DNA of 64,000 bases from Desmonostoc geniculatum HA4340-LM1 (GCA_019359545.1 JAHHHB010000016.1:29769-93768), one strand, 5' to 3'; shown: positions 1 to 8,289, numbered from the stretch's first letter. Numbers and translations: made by a program. Notes: generated by a model from the sequence alone, not told the origin.

Positions 1-900
1 GGTTGTAACGAACGCTGCACGTACTGTGTAGTTCCCAACGTGCGCGGTGTGGAACAATCTCGCACACCAGAAGCTATTCGGGCAGAAATGGCAGAATTAG
101 GACGACAGGGTTACAAAGAAATTACTTTACTCGGTCAAAATATTGACGCTTACGGCAGAGATTTGCCAGGAGCCACACCAGAAGGCCGGCATCTGCATAA
201 CTTCACAGATTTACTGTATTACGTCCATGATGTACCAGGAATTGAGAGATTAAGATTTGCTACAAGTCATCCCCGTTATTTTACTGAAAGACTAATTCGG
301 GCTTGCGCTGAGTTGCCAAAAGTTTGCGAACACTTCCACATTCCCTTCCAATCTGGGGATAATGAACTTTTAAAGGCGATGTCGCGGGGTTATACCCATG
401 AAAAATATCGCCGAATCATTGATACCATTCGGCGATATATGCCAGATGCCTCAATTAGTGCCGATGCAATTGTGGGATTTCCTGGGGAAACAGAACAACA
501 GTTTGAAAATACCCTGAAACTCGTGGAAGATATAGGCTTTGATATGTTGAATACAGCCGCATATTCGCCGCGTCCAGGAACACCAGCCGCTTTGTGGGAC
601 AATCAACTGAGTGAAGAAGTTAAAAGCGATCGCCTACAAAGATTAAATCATCTAGTAAACGTGAAAGCAAGCGAGCGATCGCAACGTTACTTCGGACGCA
701 TTGAAGAAGTTCTAGTCGAAGACCAAAACCCCAAAGATAAAACTCAAGTCATGGGACGCACAGGCGGTAATCGTTTAACTTTCTTCACTGGCGACATCAA
801 ACAATTGAAAGGGCAGTTGGTGAAGGTAAAAATTACCGAAGTTCGCGCCTTTAGCTTGACAGGTGAACCAGTTGAAGTCAGACAAACTATACCTGTCTAA
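1..900 (+). CDS. miaB: tRNA-2-methylthio-N6-dimethylallyladenosine synthase MiaB, 5'-truncated by window edge
   Basis: This radical-SAM methylthiotransferase adds the 2-methylthio group to i6A37 of tRNAs reading UNN codons. The frame is open from base 1, so the gene starts outside the window. The first codons read [10 protein letters not shown], the CxxxCxxC cluster that binds the SAM-cleaving 4Fe-4S centre. The rest carries the radical-SAM barrel ([37 protein letters not shown]) and a C-terminal TRAM-like segment of about 65 residues ending at the TAA at 898-900. The N-terminal UPF0004 domain, which binds the second cluster, is missing only because of the window edge. About 299 of an expected 450 or so residues are visible. 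The family call is firm. Confidence 0.95.
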   Translation, partial: GCNERCTYCVVPNVRGVEQSRTPEAIRAEMAELGRQGYKEITLLGQNIDAYGRDLPGATPEGRHLHNFTDLLYYVHDVPGIERLRFATSHPRYFTERLIRACAELPKVCEHFHIPFQSGDNELLKAMSRGYTHEKYRRIIDTIRRYMPDASISADAIVGFPGETEQQFENTLKLVEDIGFDMLNTAAYSPRPGTPAALWDNQLSEEVKSDRLQRLNHLVNVKASERSQRYFGRIEEVLVEDQNPKDKTQVMGRTGGNRLTFFTGDIKQLKGQLVKVKITEVRAFSLTGEPVEVRQTIPV

Positions 901-1157
901 GAAAATGTTTTAAAAGACGATTTGTAGAGACGTTGCAAGGTGCAAGTTTGTCTAAAGCAGAAAATAACTGCCCAAATTATCGCTGCTTTGCTGCATCCTT
1001 GGCTAAACCTTGCACGTCAAAAATAATCACTAGTTTGATATTTTTGATTGAATGTTGCAACACTTGTAAGTAAGCAACTGCATCATCCCTTACTACGAAC
1101 TAAATACCAAAGTTTTTACATTACTTCACATAGTTTGGTTTTTTCAAGTCGTTCTAC

Positions 1158-1427
1158 TTAATGCGAATCCAAATGCGTGATGATGATGCTCATATCCTCC
1201 AGATAACGCCAGTAAAAGCGTTTCGCCATTGATGCAGAAGAACTCCACAGTTCGCCATCTTTGCAACGATATCGATGGGTTCTTAAGCTGCGATATGTAG
1301 CCCCATTATTAGCCAAACATTCAAAAGCTTTATCGTATTGCTTGCGGTCTTTTGGGGATAATGAATCAAGTTGTTTTTGGGCTTTTGCAGCGAAAATCAA
1401 ACCGAATTTAACAGCTTGAATGTGCAT
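1158..1427 (-). CDS. RelE/ParE-like small protein, possible orphan toxin
   Basis: This 89-residue protein has a RelE/ParE-like layout. It begins with a short beta strand (VKFGLIFAAKAQKQLDSL), followed by a helical hairpin with PKDRKQYDKAFECL. It ends with basic and aromatic strands (SLRTHRYRCKDGELWSSS, RFYWRYLED, IITHLDSH). That is the usual order in small mRNA-interferase or gyrase-inhibitor toxins. No antitoxin gene is visible next to it: the 130 bp up to cas2 hold no convincing frame, and nothing precedes it on the same strand. It lies just downstream of cas2 in the same direction, so it may be read through from cas1-cas2. The toxin role is inferred from overall fold pattern only; it could also be a non-toxic relative. 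Confidence 0.5.
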   Translation of the reverse strand: MHIQAVKFGLIFAAKAQKQLDSLSPKDRKQYDKAFECLANNGATYRSLRTHRYRCKDGELWSSSASMAKRFYWRYLEDMSIIITHLDSH

Positions 1428-1558
1428 TTAAAAGTTTCCGAATATCCAAACTTGACCGAAAGCGCAGAAACTTTTGCACAGGTGGGGCGCGTGCTTTTTT
1501 CCCAGCGTTCATTTTGTGATAATTTGTGTGGGTAATACTTTGTGAGATGTTGCGTGAG

Positions 1559-1840
1559 CTAAACTATAAACGCAGCGTCATCTACTACAAACTCAGGTTG
1601 CGTTCCTAATACTGCGACCTTGCAACGATTGTGTGCAGACATAGGGTAGAATCTAACTTGGTCTTCGCGTTTGTTAACGAGTCGGAAGAGGTATTTGGAT
1701 AGGTTTTCATACTGCTTTTCATCCAACACGCACTCGAAAACCGACTTTTGCACCCGCAAACCGTAAGCTTCCAGAAGTTTCGCCACTTTGTTGCGACGGG
1801 TATCGCTAACAATGTCGTAGCAAACTAAATAAAACATCAT
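1559..1840 (-). CDS. cas2: CRISPR-associated endonuclease Cas2
   Basis: Cas2 forms the central dimer of the Cas1-Cas2 spacer integrase. The 93-residue product has the expected length and opens with the ferredoxin-like first strand FYLVCYDIVSDTRR, which includes the conserved acidic residue after the first strand. Next come KVAKLLEAYGLRVQKSVFEC and the later strand DQVRFYPMSAHN. Its start overlaps the stop of cas1 by four bases (ATGA), so the two are translationally coupled. Two ATG codons stand at the start (MMF); either could be used. It is the only cas2 in the window, so it would have to serve both the stand-alone Cas1 and the RT-Cas1 fusion unless another copy exists elsewhere. Confidence 0.93.
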   Translation of the reverse strand: MMFYLVCYDIVSDTRRNKVAKLLEAYGLRVQKSVFECVLDEKQYENLSKYLFRLVNKREDQVRFYPMSAHNRCKVAVLGTQPEFVVDDAAFIV

Positions 1841-2883
1841 CGTTTCACCAATTTTAGAGGAACAGTTTGCGGTTCAATGGTGTTGATGAAGTCTGAATGT
1901 GCAGGACGAAACTTTAACGCTAGGGGACGATAAAATTCTATATCTCCCAGTAAAGATGCAAGATATTCTCGTACCTGTAAGTCTAGACATTGACGATAAC
2001 TTACTTCTCCAGCGTAAGGATGCAGTACAAAAGTTCGCAATTTTGCTTCCCAATATTGGAGAAATTTTTGTAGAAGTTTCTGTGACTGGCTTTTCCCGTT
2101 ACCATTCCCATTCCCATTGGTGTTAGTCGAATTGCGGACAAAATTTAACACCAAGTCATCGACAATAGGTGCGCCAAATTCTGCGGTGAAATCCCATGCT
2201 AAGGGCAATTCATGATGACTATCGCGGTGTAAAATTGCGTAGTCTGGGTTAAGTCCTGCGGTGTTCAACAGTGTGTAAATATATTGATGCAGCAGTTGAT
2301 TTCCCAGGTTTATTAGTTGGCTAATGCGCTTTGCAGTTGTACGCGGAGATTCGTTGTAGAAAGTGAGTAGAGAAGCGACGGCGCAGTAATAAATATTATC
2401 AGCTTCTTCGCTGTATTCGTGCAGTTCGTTAATTCCTGGTGCTATTGGTAAGTTGTCCATCAACAGCGTTAGGTAATTTAATGCACGTTGAGTTGTGTGA
2501 TTAGCGTGGTGGCGAGTCCAGCTTTGCAAAAAAGTATGTTGGTTGTGCAATTTTGCCCAGATAATACTTTCTGCTGTAGCACGGTTAAATTCAATATCGC
2601 GTGCGCGTCTACGTTGGTAGGTGAGATATTTTGCTTGTACTTGAGATGGATTTTCTAGCCTTCCTAAATATTCACCTGTTTGGGTTAAATATAAGACGGG
2701 AATCTGCTGTGAATGAACGATTTTAATGACTTGTTTGGGTAAACTGATATTACCAAAAATGATGAACTGACTCAGATTACGAATGGGAATACAGATACGT
2801 TGATTTTGTTGATAAAACACCTTTAAATAATGGTGTTGAATTTGGAATGTTACGTCCTGTTCGGTGATGTAAATGGTAGACAT
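1837..2883 (-). CDS. cas1: Stand-alone CRISPR-associated Cas1, divergent
   Basis: Cas1 is the metal-dependent integrase that inserts new spacers at the leader end of CRISPR arrays. The 348-residue product has the N-terminal beta domain (STIYITEQDVTFQIQHHYL, RICIPIRNLSQFIIFG, QIPVLYLTQTGEYLGRLE) and a helical C-terminal domain. Likely catalytic residues are the Glu in YSEEADNIYYCAVASLL, the His in YAILHRDSHHE and the acidic WDFTAEFGAPIVDDLV. The usual PPxDPxNxxLSxGY signature is replaced by ESPRTTAKRISQLINLGNQL, so it is clearly diverged from the Cas1 domain of the RT fusion (5025-7046), which keeps that signature. A low-complexity NGNGNGNGK stretch sits near residue 255. It is coupled to cas2 by an ATGA overlap. 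Confidence 0.9.
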   Translation of the reverse strand: MSTIYITEQDVTFQIQHHYLKVFYQQNQRICIPIRNLSQFIIFGNISLPKQVIKIVHSQQIPVLYLTQTGEYLGRLENPSQVQAKYLTYQRRRARDIEFNRATAESIIWAKLHNQHTFLQSWTRHHANHTTQRALNYLTLLMDNLPIAPGINELHEYSEEADNIYYCAVASLLTFYNESPRTTAKRISQLINLGNQLLHQYIYTLLNTAGLNPDYAILHRDSHHELPLAWDFTAEFGAPIVDDLVLNFVRNSTNTNGNGNGNGKSQSQKLLQKFLQYWEAKLRTFVLHPYAGEVSYRQCLDLQVREYLASLLGDIEFYRPLALKFRPAHSDFINTIEPQTVPLKLVKR

Positions 2884-2961
2884 AAAATGAAGCCAACTAG
2901 GTTTAGTTGTAGGTGAGAAAATTTTGTTTCCTTACCTATATTTCAATTTTCTCAGATTGAT

Positions 2962-3024
2962 ATATGAGTTCGTATTTGGGTTGAGGCTATTTTTATATGA
3001 CTTCGTATATGGGTTATATGAGTT
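2962..3024. promoter_or_regulatory. Candidate operator block upstream of cas1-cas2
   Basis: The boxes ATGAGTTCGT (2964) and ATGACTTCGT (2997) are 33 bp apart on the plus strand. Each is followed 12 bp later by a related TTGGGTT or ATGGGTT. The same two boxes with exactly the same 33-bp spacing occur at 7441 and 7474, upstream of the HTH-DUF4384 gene. The block lies 80-140 bp upstream of the cas1 start, reading opposite to cas1. Its role as a regulator binding site is inference. Confidence 0.5.
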
Positions 3025-3074
3025 ACTAAAAAGGCATAAAAAAAGCCGGATGTACTATCCCCGACTTAGTGGTA

Positions 3075-3210
3075 GTAGTAGCGTGTCAAGGCTAAAATAG
3101 TGCAATTAGCTTGACTTTTGTGGGACGGGCGAGACGCCCGTCCGGGGCGGGCTAGAAGCCCACCCCACAAGAAATTTTATTGCAACATTTTAGTCTTGAC
3201 ACGCTACTAC
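3075..3210. mobile_element. MITE-like inverted-repeat element, family A copy 1
   Basis: The 136-bp element has near-perfect terminal inverted repeats: GTAGTAGCGTGTCAAG at the left and its complement at the right. The match continues imperfectly inward (GCTAAAATAGTGCAA against TTGCAACATTTTAG). The interior holds two small hairpins (GGGACGGGCG/CGCCCGTCC and GGCGGGC..GCCC). A second copy lies at 35899-36033. No ORF is present, so it would need a transposase in trans. Confidence 0.7.
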
Positions 3211-3220
3211 ATATACTAAT

Positions 3221-3371
3221 GCGATCGCACTTTTTCCTCAGTGATTGCACCATGACAAATCACTAATGCGATCGCACTTTTTTCTCAGTGATTGCATCAT
3301 GACAAATCACTCATGCGATCGCACTTTTTTCTCAGTGATTGCATCATGACAAATCACTCATGCGATCGCAA
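3221..3371. repeat. 47-bp tandem repeat containing HIP1
   Basis: Three full units of exactly 47 bp start at 3221, 3268 and 3315, and a partial fourth starts at 3362. Each unit opens with GCGATCGCA (HIP1) and continues with a T-tract, CAGTGATTGCA and CATGACAAATCACT. The array ends about 24 bp before the leader-distal end of CRISPR array 1. Confidence 0.85.
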
Positions 3372-3394
3372 CGTCCTTACATTAATTGGAACGA

Positions 3395-4502
3395 GTTTCC
3401 ATCCCCGTGAGGGGTAAAGGAATTAAAACATGTAAACAGAGTCAGTGTTATGATTGACGCTAACTGTTTCCATCCCCGTGAGGGGTAAAGGAATTAAAAC
3501 ATAGTTTTCTATGTATTTAACAATCAAATTGTTAGAGTTTCCATCCCCGTGAGGGGTAAAGGAATTAAAACCCCCATTGTTTGGATATTTAAGAATTTCC
3601 GCAAATGTTTCCATCCCCGTGAGGGGTAAAGGAATTAAAACTTGACGGAGATACTCTCTTGAAAGTTGCTGTTTTGAAAAAGTTTCCATCCCCGTGAGGG
3701 GTAAAGGAATTAAAACTTGATCTCAGTTTATCAACAACAGAAAATGCACGTGGTTTCCATCCCCGTGAGGGGTAAAGGAATTAAAACGTTGATTTTTCAC
3801 GGCTGTGGTTGCGATCATAGTCTGTTTCCATCCCCGTGAGGGGTAAAGGAATTAAAACATTTAGATTTCAATGGGAACACGTATATAGTTCCTAAGTTTC
3901 CATCCCCGTGAGGGGTAAAGGAATTAAAACTCATTATAGCTTTAGTATTAGTTGACAGTCCAGTAGGTTTCCATCCCCGTGAGGGGTAAAGGAATTAAAA
4001 CCGCGTCTGGAAAGCAACAAGGAATATGCAAAATCAGTTTCCATCCCCGTGAGGGGTAAAGGAATTAAAACAAGTTTCTTGGCCCATCAGTAGTTTACGA
4101 GATTGATGGTTTCCATCCCCGTGAGGGGTAAAGGAATTAAAACTAGTGATTGTAATCAACAATCTATTAAGATTGGTTCAAGTTTCCATCCCCGTGAGGG
4201 GTAAAGGAATTAAAACACCTTTTTCTACCGGCATGGGTATTCCAATACCGATTGTTTCCATCCCCGTGAGGGGTAAAGGAATTAAAACGTTTTAATTGTT
4301 AACAGGAACACTAGTTATATTGGTGGTTTCCATCCCCGTGAGGGGTAAAGGAATTAAAACTAGTTAATACGTTTTATAACTATAGCGATTACAGCAGTTT
4401 CCATCCCCGTGAGGGGTAAAGGAATTAAAACTGGTCAAATAACAGCAAAAACTGAGGGAAGTAAAGTGTTTCCATCCCCGTGAGGGGTAAAGGAATTAAA
4501 AC
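3395..4502 (-). CRISPR. CRISPR array 1: 16 repeats of 35 bp, 15 spacers
   Basis: Repeats start at 3395, 3466, 3537, 3607, 3682, 3753, 3824, 3896, 3967, 4037, 4109, 4182, 4254, 4326, 4397 and 4468. All appear identical. Spacers are about 35-40 bp. On the minus strand the repeat starts GTTTTAATTCC, has the small hairpin CCCCTCACGGGG, and ends GGATGGAAAC, typical of Cas6-processed repeats linked to type III and type I-D systems. The direction is set by the homologous leader at 4503-4800, so transcription runs leftward and the newest spacer is at 4432-4467. Small frames that run through the array (with repeated LIPLPLTGMET) are not genes. Confidence 0.97.
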
Positions 4503-4800
4503 CCTACCCATTTAGAAGCCTTATGCAGAAAGGGTTACAGATACCCATTTTCGCGGGGGGTCTAATTTACTGTCAATAAGCTAGGTTTATTGAGAATTTA
4601 GTATTAGTAGACCCTTCTCAAAAGCTTACTCAGAAAGCTTTTCGCGGGGGTCAACGAAATCATAAGGGTTTGGGCGATCGCCTGACCCCCGCGAAAAATT
4701 TACGTACACAAAGTAAAAACAAGTACTTTGAGATTCACTTGGAAACGTCAGATTAAGTTTTCAAGGTTCTGTCTGTTGTTTTAGATAGTATCACAAAGTA
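4503..4800 (-). promoter_or_regulatory. CRISPR leader of array 1
   Basis: On the minus strand this matches the leader of array 2 (8325-8621) over nearly 300 bp with few gaps, closest near the repeat. It holds three copies of the box CCCCCGCGAAAA. Two are in inverted orientation and form a hairpin with about 14-bp arms (4639-4698). The third (4548-4560) lies 45 bp from the first repeat. An outer conserved stretch reads AGAACCTTGAAAACTTAAT. Leaders carry the array promoter and the Cas1-Cas2 docking signals. Confidence 0.8.
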
Positions 4801-4930
4801 CTCTGACTTTTCACAGCATCAAACACGAACTTAACATAAGTTTTCTCTACTACCGCCCCAGTTATTCAAGGTTAGGGACTTCCAGAAAATAAATTATTCA
4901 ATGGGTGGGAGCAAATATCATCTTAAATTC

Positions 4931-4972
4931 TTCTTCCCCTGCCTCCCCTGCCTCCCCTGCTTCCCCTGCTCA
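4931..4972. repeat. Short tandem repeat, CCCCTGCCTC-like
   Basis: Four imperfect units of CCCCTGCYT form a pyrimidine-rich run between the leader of array 1 and the 3' end of the RT-cas1 gene. It belongs to the low-complexity repeat class seen across this window. No gene is seen between 4801 and 5024. Confidence 0.7.
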
Positions 4973-5024
4973 CCAAAGCAATTGTATATTTTTTTAGTTG
5001 GAAGTCCCTTATTTGTGGAACAGC

Positions 5025-7046
5025 TTATTTCTCCCAAATCATCGGTCGATAAACTTCCACTTCACCCTTCAAACAAGAAATGTATTCTCGTACCTGCAAC
5101 TCAAGAGCGCGACGGTACACTACTTTTTGTCCAGTATGAGGGTGCGTCACCTCTGTTTGCAATTTTTCTTCCCAATGTTTCAGAAACTTCTTGAGTGCGT
5201 GAGGTTGAAAATACACTCCTTGTCGTTCGTCAGGTAACGTAAAATCATCAATTGTAAAAACTTCCGAATTTACTAAATAAACTACTAAAGAATCGACCAA
5301 ACCAGCCCTCCATTCTTCCATTAAATCAGAAACTAGTGCTGGATGATTATCGCGGGGAACGTGTAAATTCCCAAAATGAGTATGCAATCCTACAGATTGG
5401 ATGAACGAATAAACATTTTGGCTTAATAGAGTGTACCCCAAACTGAGCATACTATTAATTGGGTCAGTGGGTGGACGCTTGGTGCGCTTTTCAAAATTAA
5501 ACGAACCAGAAAATAAACTTCCCAGAGCTTGAAAATAAATTGTCGCCGCTCTTCCTTCATATCCACGCAGCATATCCATATTATCTGCAAAAGGTAGTTT
5601 GCTCATCAAAATTTCTAATTCCTTAGATGCCTTTTTGATGATTGTTTCATCTACATTTTTAGATTTTTGACGACGGTTTAACCGCATCAATAATATACGT
5701 GAATTATGCAACTTTGCCCGAACTATCGCTTCAGCTTGCTTTCTGGTAAAATCAGGATTTTGGCAACGCTCAACCTGTAACATCAAATATTCAACTTTAG
5801 CATCACCTTCTCCTTGTAATCTGCCAAAATACCTGCCTTTCTGCGACAAATACATCATCGGAATCCGTCGGTGCAACGCCATACTCACAGCACCATGTGA
5901 TACATTACAACAACCAAACAGCACAACATTACTCACCCGCGTTACTGGAACTTTAATTCGCAATTCACCTTGATAATAAACTTGAAATTGTTGATTTTTG
6001 ACGCTCAAATAAGCACCTTGGTCAGTTATATATAAAGTAGTCATGGTTTCCTGCCAATAATGAGAAATTGATGCTCTCGGAAAATTGATCGGCTTGTCAA
6101 TACTGCAAGCTTTCGGAGGACGAGAAACTGGTTTCGCTGGTCTTGCTTTTCTGCGAAAATAAGGCGTACCCGAATCATTAATTACCCATTCACCAGCGCG
6201 TACAGGTTTGGGTGGCGGCGGTGCATAAACTTCACCGCCAGCAAACCGATAACCCAAAAAGGTAAACTCATCATTAGGAGTAAAAATCTGTGTCTTTTCT
6301 GGTTGGAGAGTTAAATAAACCTCTCCTAACCAAACGATAATTTTGTCCAGGATGCGGTTTGCTTCTTGCCAACTATTACAAGCGATAACAAAATCATCCC
6401 CGTATCGCACCAAATTAATGCCTTGACTGAGACATTTTCGATCAAAATTAGTCAGATATAAATTTGCTAAAGCGCCAGAAAGTCCCCCACCTTGTAATAC
6501 TCCTTTGCCAAAGTTCCGATATTGTCCGGCGACGATAATTCCTGATTTCAGTTGTCCTTGCAGTAATTGCATTAGACTCGGTTCGAGTGATAATTCCTCC
6601 AATGCAGTTAACAACAACGCCCAAGAAAGATTGTCAAAAAAATCGGCAATGTCGGCTTTGATAATCCATTTGGGTTGATACTGATAGTATCCATATAAAT
6701 GTTGTACTGCTTGGTGAATACTGTGTCCAGGACGATAGGCATAGCTGCAATCAAGAAATGTATCTTCTAAGGGAAAATACAATTCATCGAGTAGTAAACG
6801 CTGGATAATTCTATCCCGCACAGTAGGGATACCAATTAACCGCTTAGTGCCGTTTTTCTTCGGGATGTAAAACCCTTTGGCGGGGCTGGCAATATAAGTT
6901 TCGTGGTGTAGTTGATATGCAATATTCTGTAATTGGTCATCAACCATTGACTCGAATAAATCAACAGAAATCCCATCAACACCCGCAGTCTTACTTCCCG
7001 CACGAACTTGTAACCATGCGAAATTGAGATGTTCTTTAGTGAACAT
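5025..7046 (-). CDS. Reverse transcriptase-Cas1 fusion protein
   Basis: The 673-residue protein joins a group-II-intron-like reverse transcriptase to a complete Cas1. RT blocks are in order: GVDGISVDLF, YIPKKNGTKRLIGIPTVRDR, ADIADFFDNL with the first catalytic Asp, GVLQGGGLSGALANLYL, and YGDD at about residues 215-218. FLGYRF follows. There is no N-terminal Cas6 domain. After a Pro- and basic-rich linker (about 275-330), Cas1 runs from about 335 (TTLYITDQGAYLSV) to the end. It has YEGRAATIYF, PPTDPINSMLSLGY, GNLHVPRDNH and SDLMEEWRAGLVD, so all expected catalytic positions are present. RT-Cas1 fusions are known to allow spacer capture from RNA. I chose the ATG at 7044-7046 (MFTKEHLNF) because the 19 codons upstream are translated repeat DNA. 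The gene lies between two inverted arrays. Confidence 0.93.
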   Translation of the reverse strand: MFTKEHLNFAWLQVRAGSKTAGVDGISVDLFESMVDDQLQNIAYQLHHETYIASPAKGFYIPKKNGTKRLIGIPTVRDRIIQRLLLDELYFPLEDTFLDCSYAYRPGHSIHQAVQHLYGYYQYQPKWIIKADIADFFDNLSWALLLTALEELSLEPSLMQLLQGQLKSGIIVAGQYRNFGKGVLQGGGLSGALANLYLTNFDRKCLSQGINLVRYGDDFVIACNSWQEANRILDKIIVWLGEVYLTLQPEKTQIFTPNDEFTFLGYRFAGGEVYAPPPPKPVRAGEWVINDSGTPYFRRKARPAKPVSRPPKACSIDKPINFPRASISHYWQETMTTLYITDQGAYLSVKNQQFQVYYQGELRIKVPVTRVSNVVLFGCCNVSHGAVSMALHRRIPMMYLSQKGRYFGRLQGEGDAKVEYLMLQVERCQNPDFTRKQAEAIVRAKLHNSRILLMRLNRRQKSKNVDETIIKKASKELEILMSKLPFADNMDMLRGYEGRAATIYFQALGSLFSGSFNFEKRTKRPPTDPINSMLSLGYTLLSQNVYSFIQSVGLHTHFGNLHVPRDNHPALVSDLMEEWRAGLVDSLVVYLVNSEVFTIDDFTLPDERQGVYFQPHALKKFLKHWEEKLQTEVTHPHTGQKVVYRRALELQVREYISCLKGEVEVYRPMIWEK

Positions 7047-7106
7047 GATGATAAGTAAAAAGTAAAAAGTAAAAAGGTAAGTAGAGCGGCGTGAATAATT
7101 CAAGGT

Positions 7107-7389
7107 TTGTAGTGTTCGCGTAGCGTCTCGCAGAGAGGAATTTAGTCCTCATTTGTTCGCGTAGCGTCTCGAAGAGAGGGCTGAAGCCCTCACTACGAAA
7201 TAATCTCAAGATTTTTTACATTACTTAATCTAGTTTGATTTATTCTCACCGACTTACTTAAAAGAAAGTAAATATTAAGTAGGGTGTGTTACGGCTATGT
7301 CAGGATTTGAGCGTTAGAGAAATTATAAATTAGCCGTAACGCACCACAATCATACGGTGCGTTACGCGTTGCTTTAACGCACCCTACAA
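7107..7389. repeat. Dispersed repeats between RT-cas1 and the HTH gene
   Basis: This divergent intergenic region holds two copies of TTCGCGTAGCGTCTCG (about 7114 and 7155). It also has a copy of the dispersed element ending CACCGACTTACTTA (about 7210-7262; relatives near 1115-1160 and 30525-30575). The segment 7280-7388 has ends GTAGGGTGTGTTACG and TTTAACGCACCCTAC in inverted orientation. The last is a common cyanobacterial small palindromic element, with partial copies near 36050 and 55725. No gene is seen here. Confidence 0.65.
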
Positions 7390-7438
7390 TTAAGATTTAC
7401 TTCTTGCAGTACCTTTGACTTAATTATTGCAGTGCCAT

Positions 7439-7503
7439 ATATGAGTTCGTGTATGGGTTATTGACTCTGCTATATGACTTCGTATATGACTTATATAGAT
7501 TCC
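7439..7503. promoter_or_regulatory. Candidate operator block upstream of HTH-DUF4384 gene
   Basis: ATGAGTTCGT at 7441 and ATGACTTCGT at 7474 are 33 bp apart, followed by ATGGGTT (7453) and ATGACTT (7486) at a 12-bp period. This matches the block upstream of cas1 at 2962-3024 in box sequence and spacing. It ends about 40 bp before the ATG at 7543. The second box contains an ATG that would add 23 hydrophobic codons to the gene; I treat that extension as non-coding. Confidence 0.5.
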
Positions 7504-7542
7504 TTCTTCTTTTACCTTTTACCTTTTAACTTTTTACTTATT

Positions 7543-8289
7543 ATGTCCCGTACTCTGGTTGCATCAACTGAAGGTGTTAAGCTGGTCAAAAAAGCCTTAA
7601 AAGCCAGAAACTTAACCCAAACAGATTTTGCTGCGGAGGTAAAATTAAGTTACACAACTGTCAATAACTTCTGCAACGGTAAAGGGGTATATCGCCTAAA
7701 CTTTGAAGAGATGTGCGTTTTCTTGGGCTTAGACTGGCAAGATATCGCTGTATTTGGTGAACCCGAAAATCAAGAACTCACACCCCTCGATAACCTTTGG
7801 CAACAACTTCAATTATTAAGCTCTCCTACTGAACAAATGGGGCTAGTCTTAGTAAAAGAGGAAACACTAGGTTGGGGGAAGAATTTACCGAGTCGTTACG
7901 AAAAGTCAGTGCAGGTAGGTAGCTACATTCGTTTTGAAGTCAACTTAGAAACTCCCGGCTATTTACTACTGTTGCAAAAAGATACATCTGGACAACTATG
8001 GTGTTTTTGTCCCTCGCGTTTTGCTCCCCAGGCGCACTTGAATACAGGTAAGACAACTCTGCCTCAAGAAGGTTCGCCAATAACGTCTTTCCCAATAGAA
8101 GGAAATCCAGGTAAGGAGGAAATTATCGCAGTTTTTACCAAGGAAGTACCTGCATTAGACTGGTTACCGCAAGGAAATAATGACCCTTTGGAATTAGAAG
8201 CAAGTCATCTTGTGGCGTTACTAGAATATGTGACTGGACGTGGAGAATATCAACTTTGGTATACAGATTATATGATTACTGCACGATAA
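7543..8289 (+). CDS. HTH and DUF4384 domain protein in the CRISPR locus
   Basis: The 248-residue product begins MSRTLVASTEG. An N-terminal XRE-like helix-turn-helix follows at about 10-65 (KKALKARNLTQTDFAAEV, LSYTTVNNFCNGKGV, ICVFLGLDW-like MCVFLGLDWQDI). This HTH resembles the one that cyanobacteria place in front of NACHT, NB-ARC and similar conflict-system proteins. Residues about 130-225 match the DUF4384 pattern: PGYLLLLQKDTSGQLWCFCP, then a TTLPQEGSPI turn, then EEIIAVFTKE. DUF4384 has no established activity and is usually a sensor or scaffold module beside peptidases or kinases. The gene diverges from RT-cas1 and runs toward array 2. Inference: a DNA-binding regulator or accessory factor of this adaptation locus. 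Confidence 0.8.
   Translation: MSRTLVASTEGVKLVKKALKARNLTQTDFAAEVKLSYTTVNNFCNGKGVYRLNFEEMCVFLGLDWQDIAVFGEPENQELTPLDNLWQQLQLLSSPTEQMGLVLVKEETLGWGKNLPSRYEKSVQVGSYIRFEVNLETPGYLLLLQKDTSGQLWCFCPSRFAPQAHLNTGKTTLPQEGSPITSFPIEGNPGKEEIIAVFTKEVPALDWLPQGNNDPLELEASHLVALLEYVTGRGEYQLWYTDYMITAR

Noticed and set aside
3423..3689. ORF on the minus strand with repeated LIPLPLTGMET motif
   Set aside because: It is the translation of CRISPR repeats and spacers in array 1, not a protein-coding gene.
7047..7103. 19-codon N-terminal extension of RT-Cas1
   Set aside because: It is encoded by a TTTTTACTTTTTACT-type repeat, and the next ATG starts sequence that fits the RT N-terminus.
7474..7542. 23-codon N-terminal extension of the HTH-DUF4384 gene
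   Set aside because: It translates the operator-like boxes and a TTTTACC repeat; the HTH pattern starts right after the ATG at 7543.
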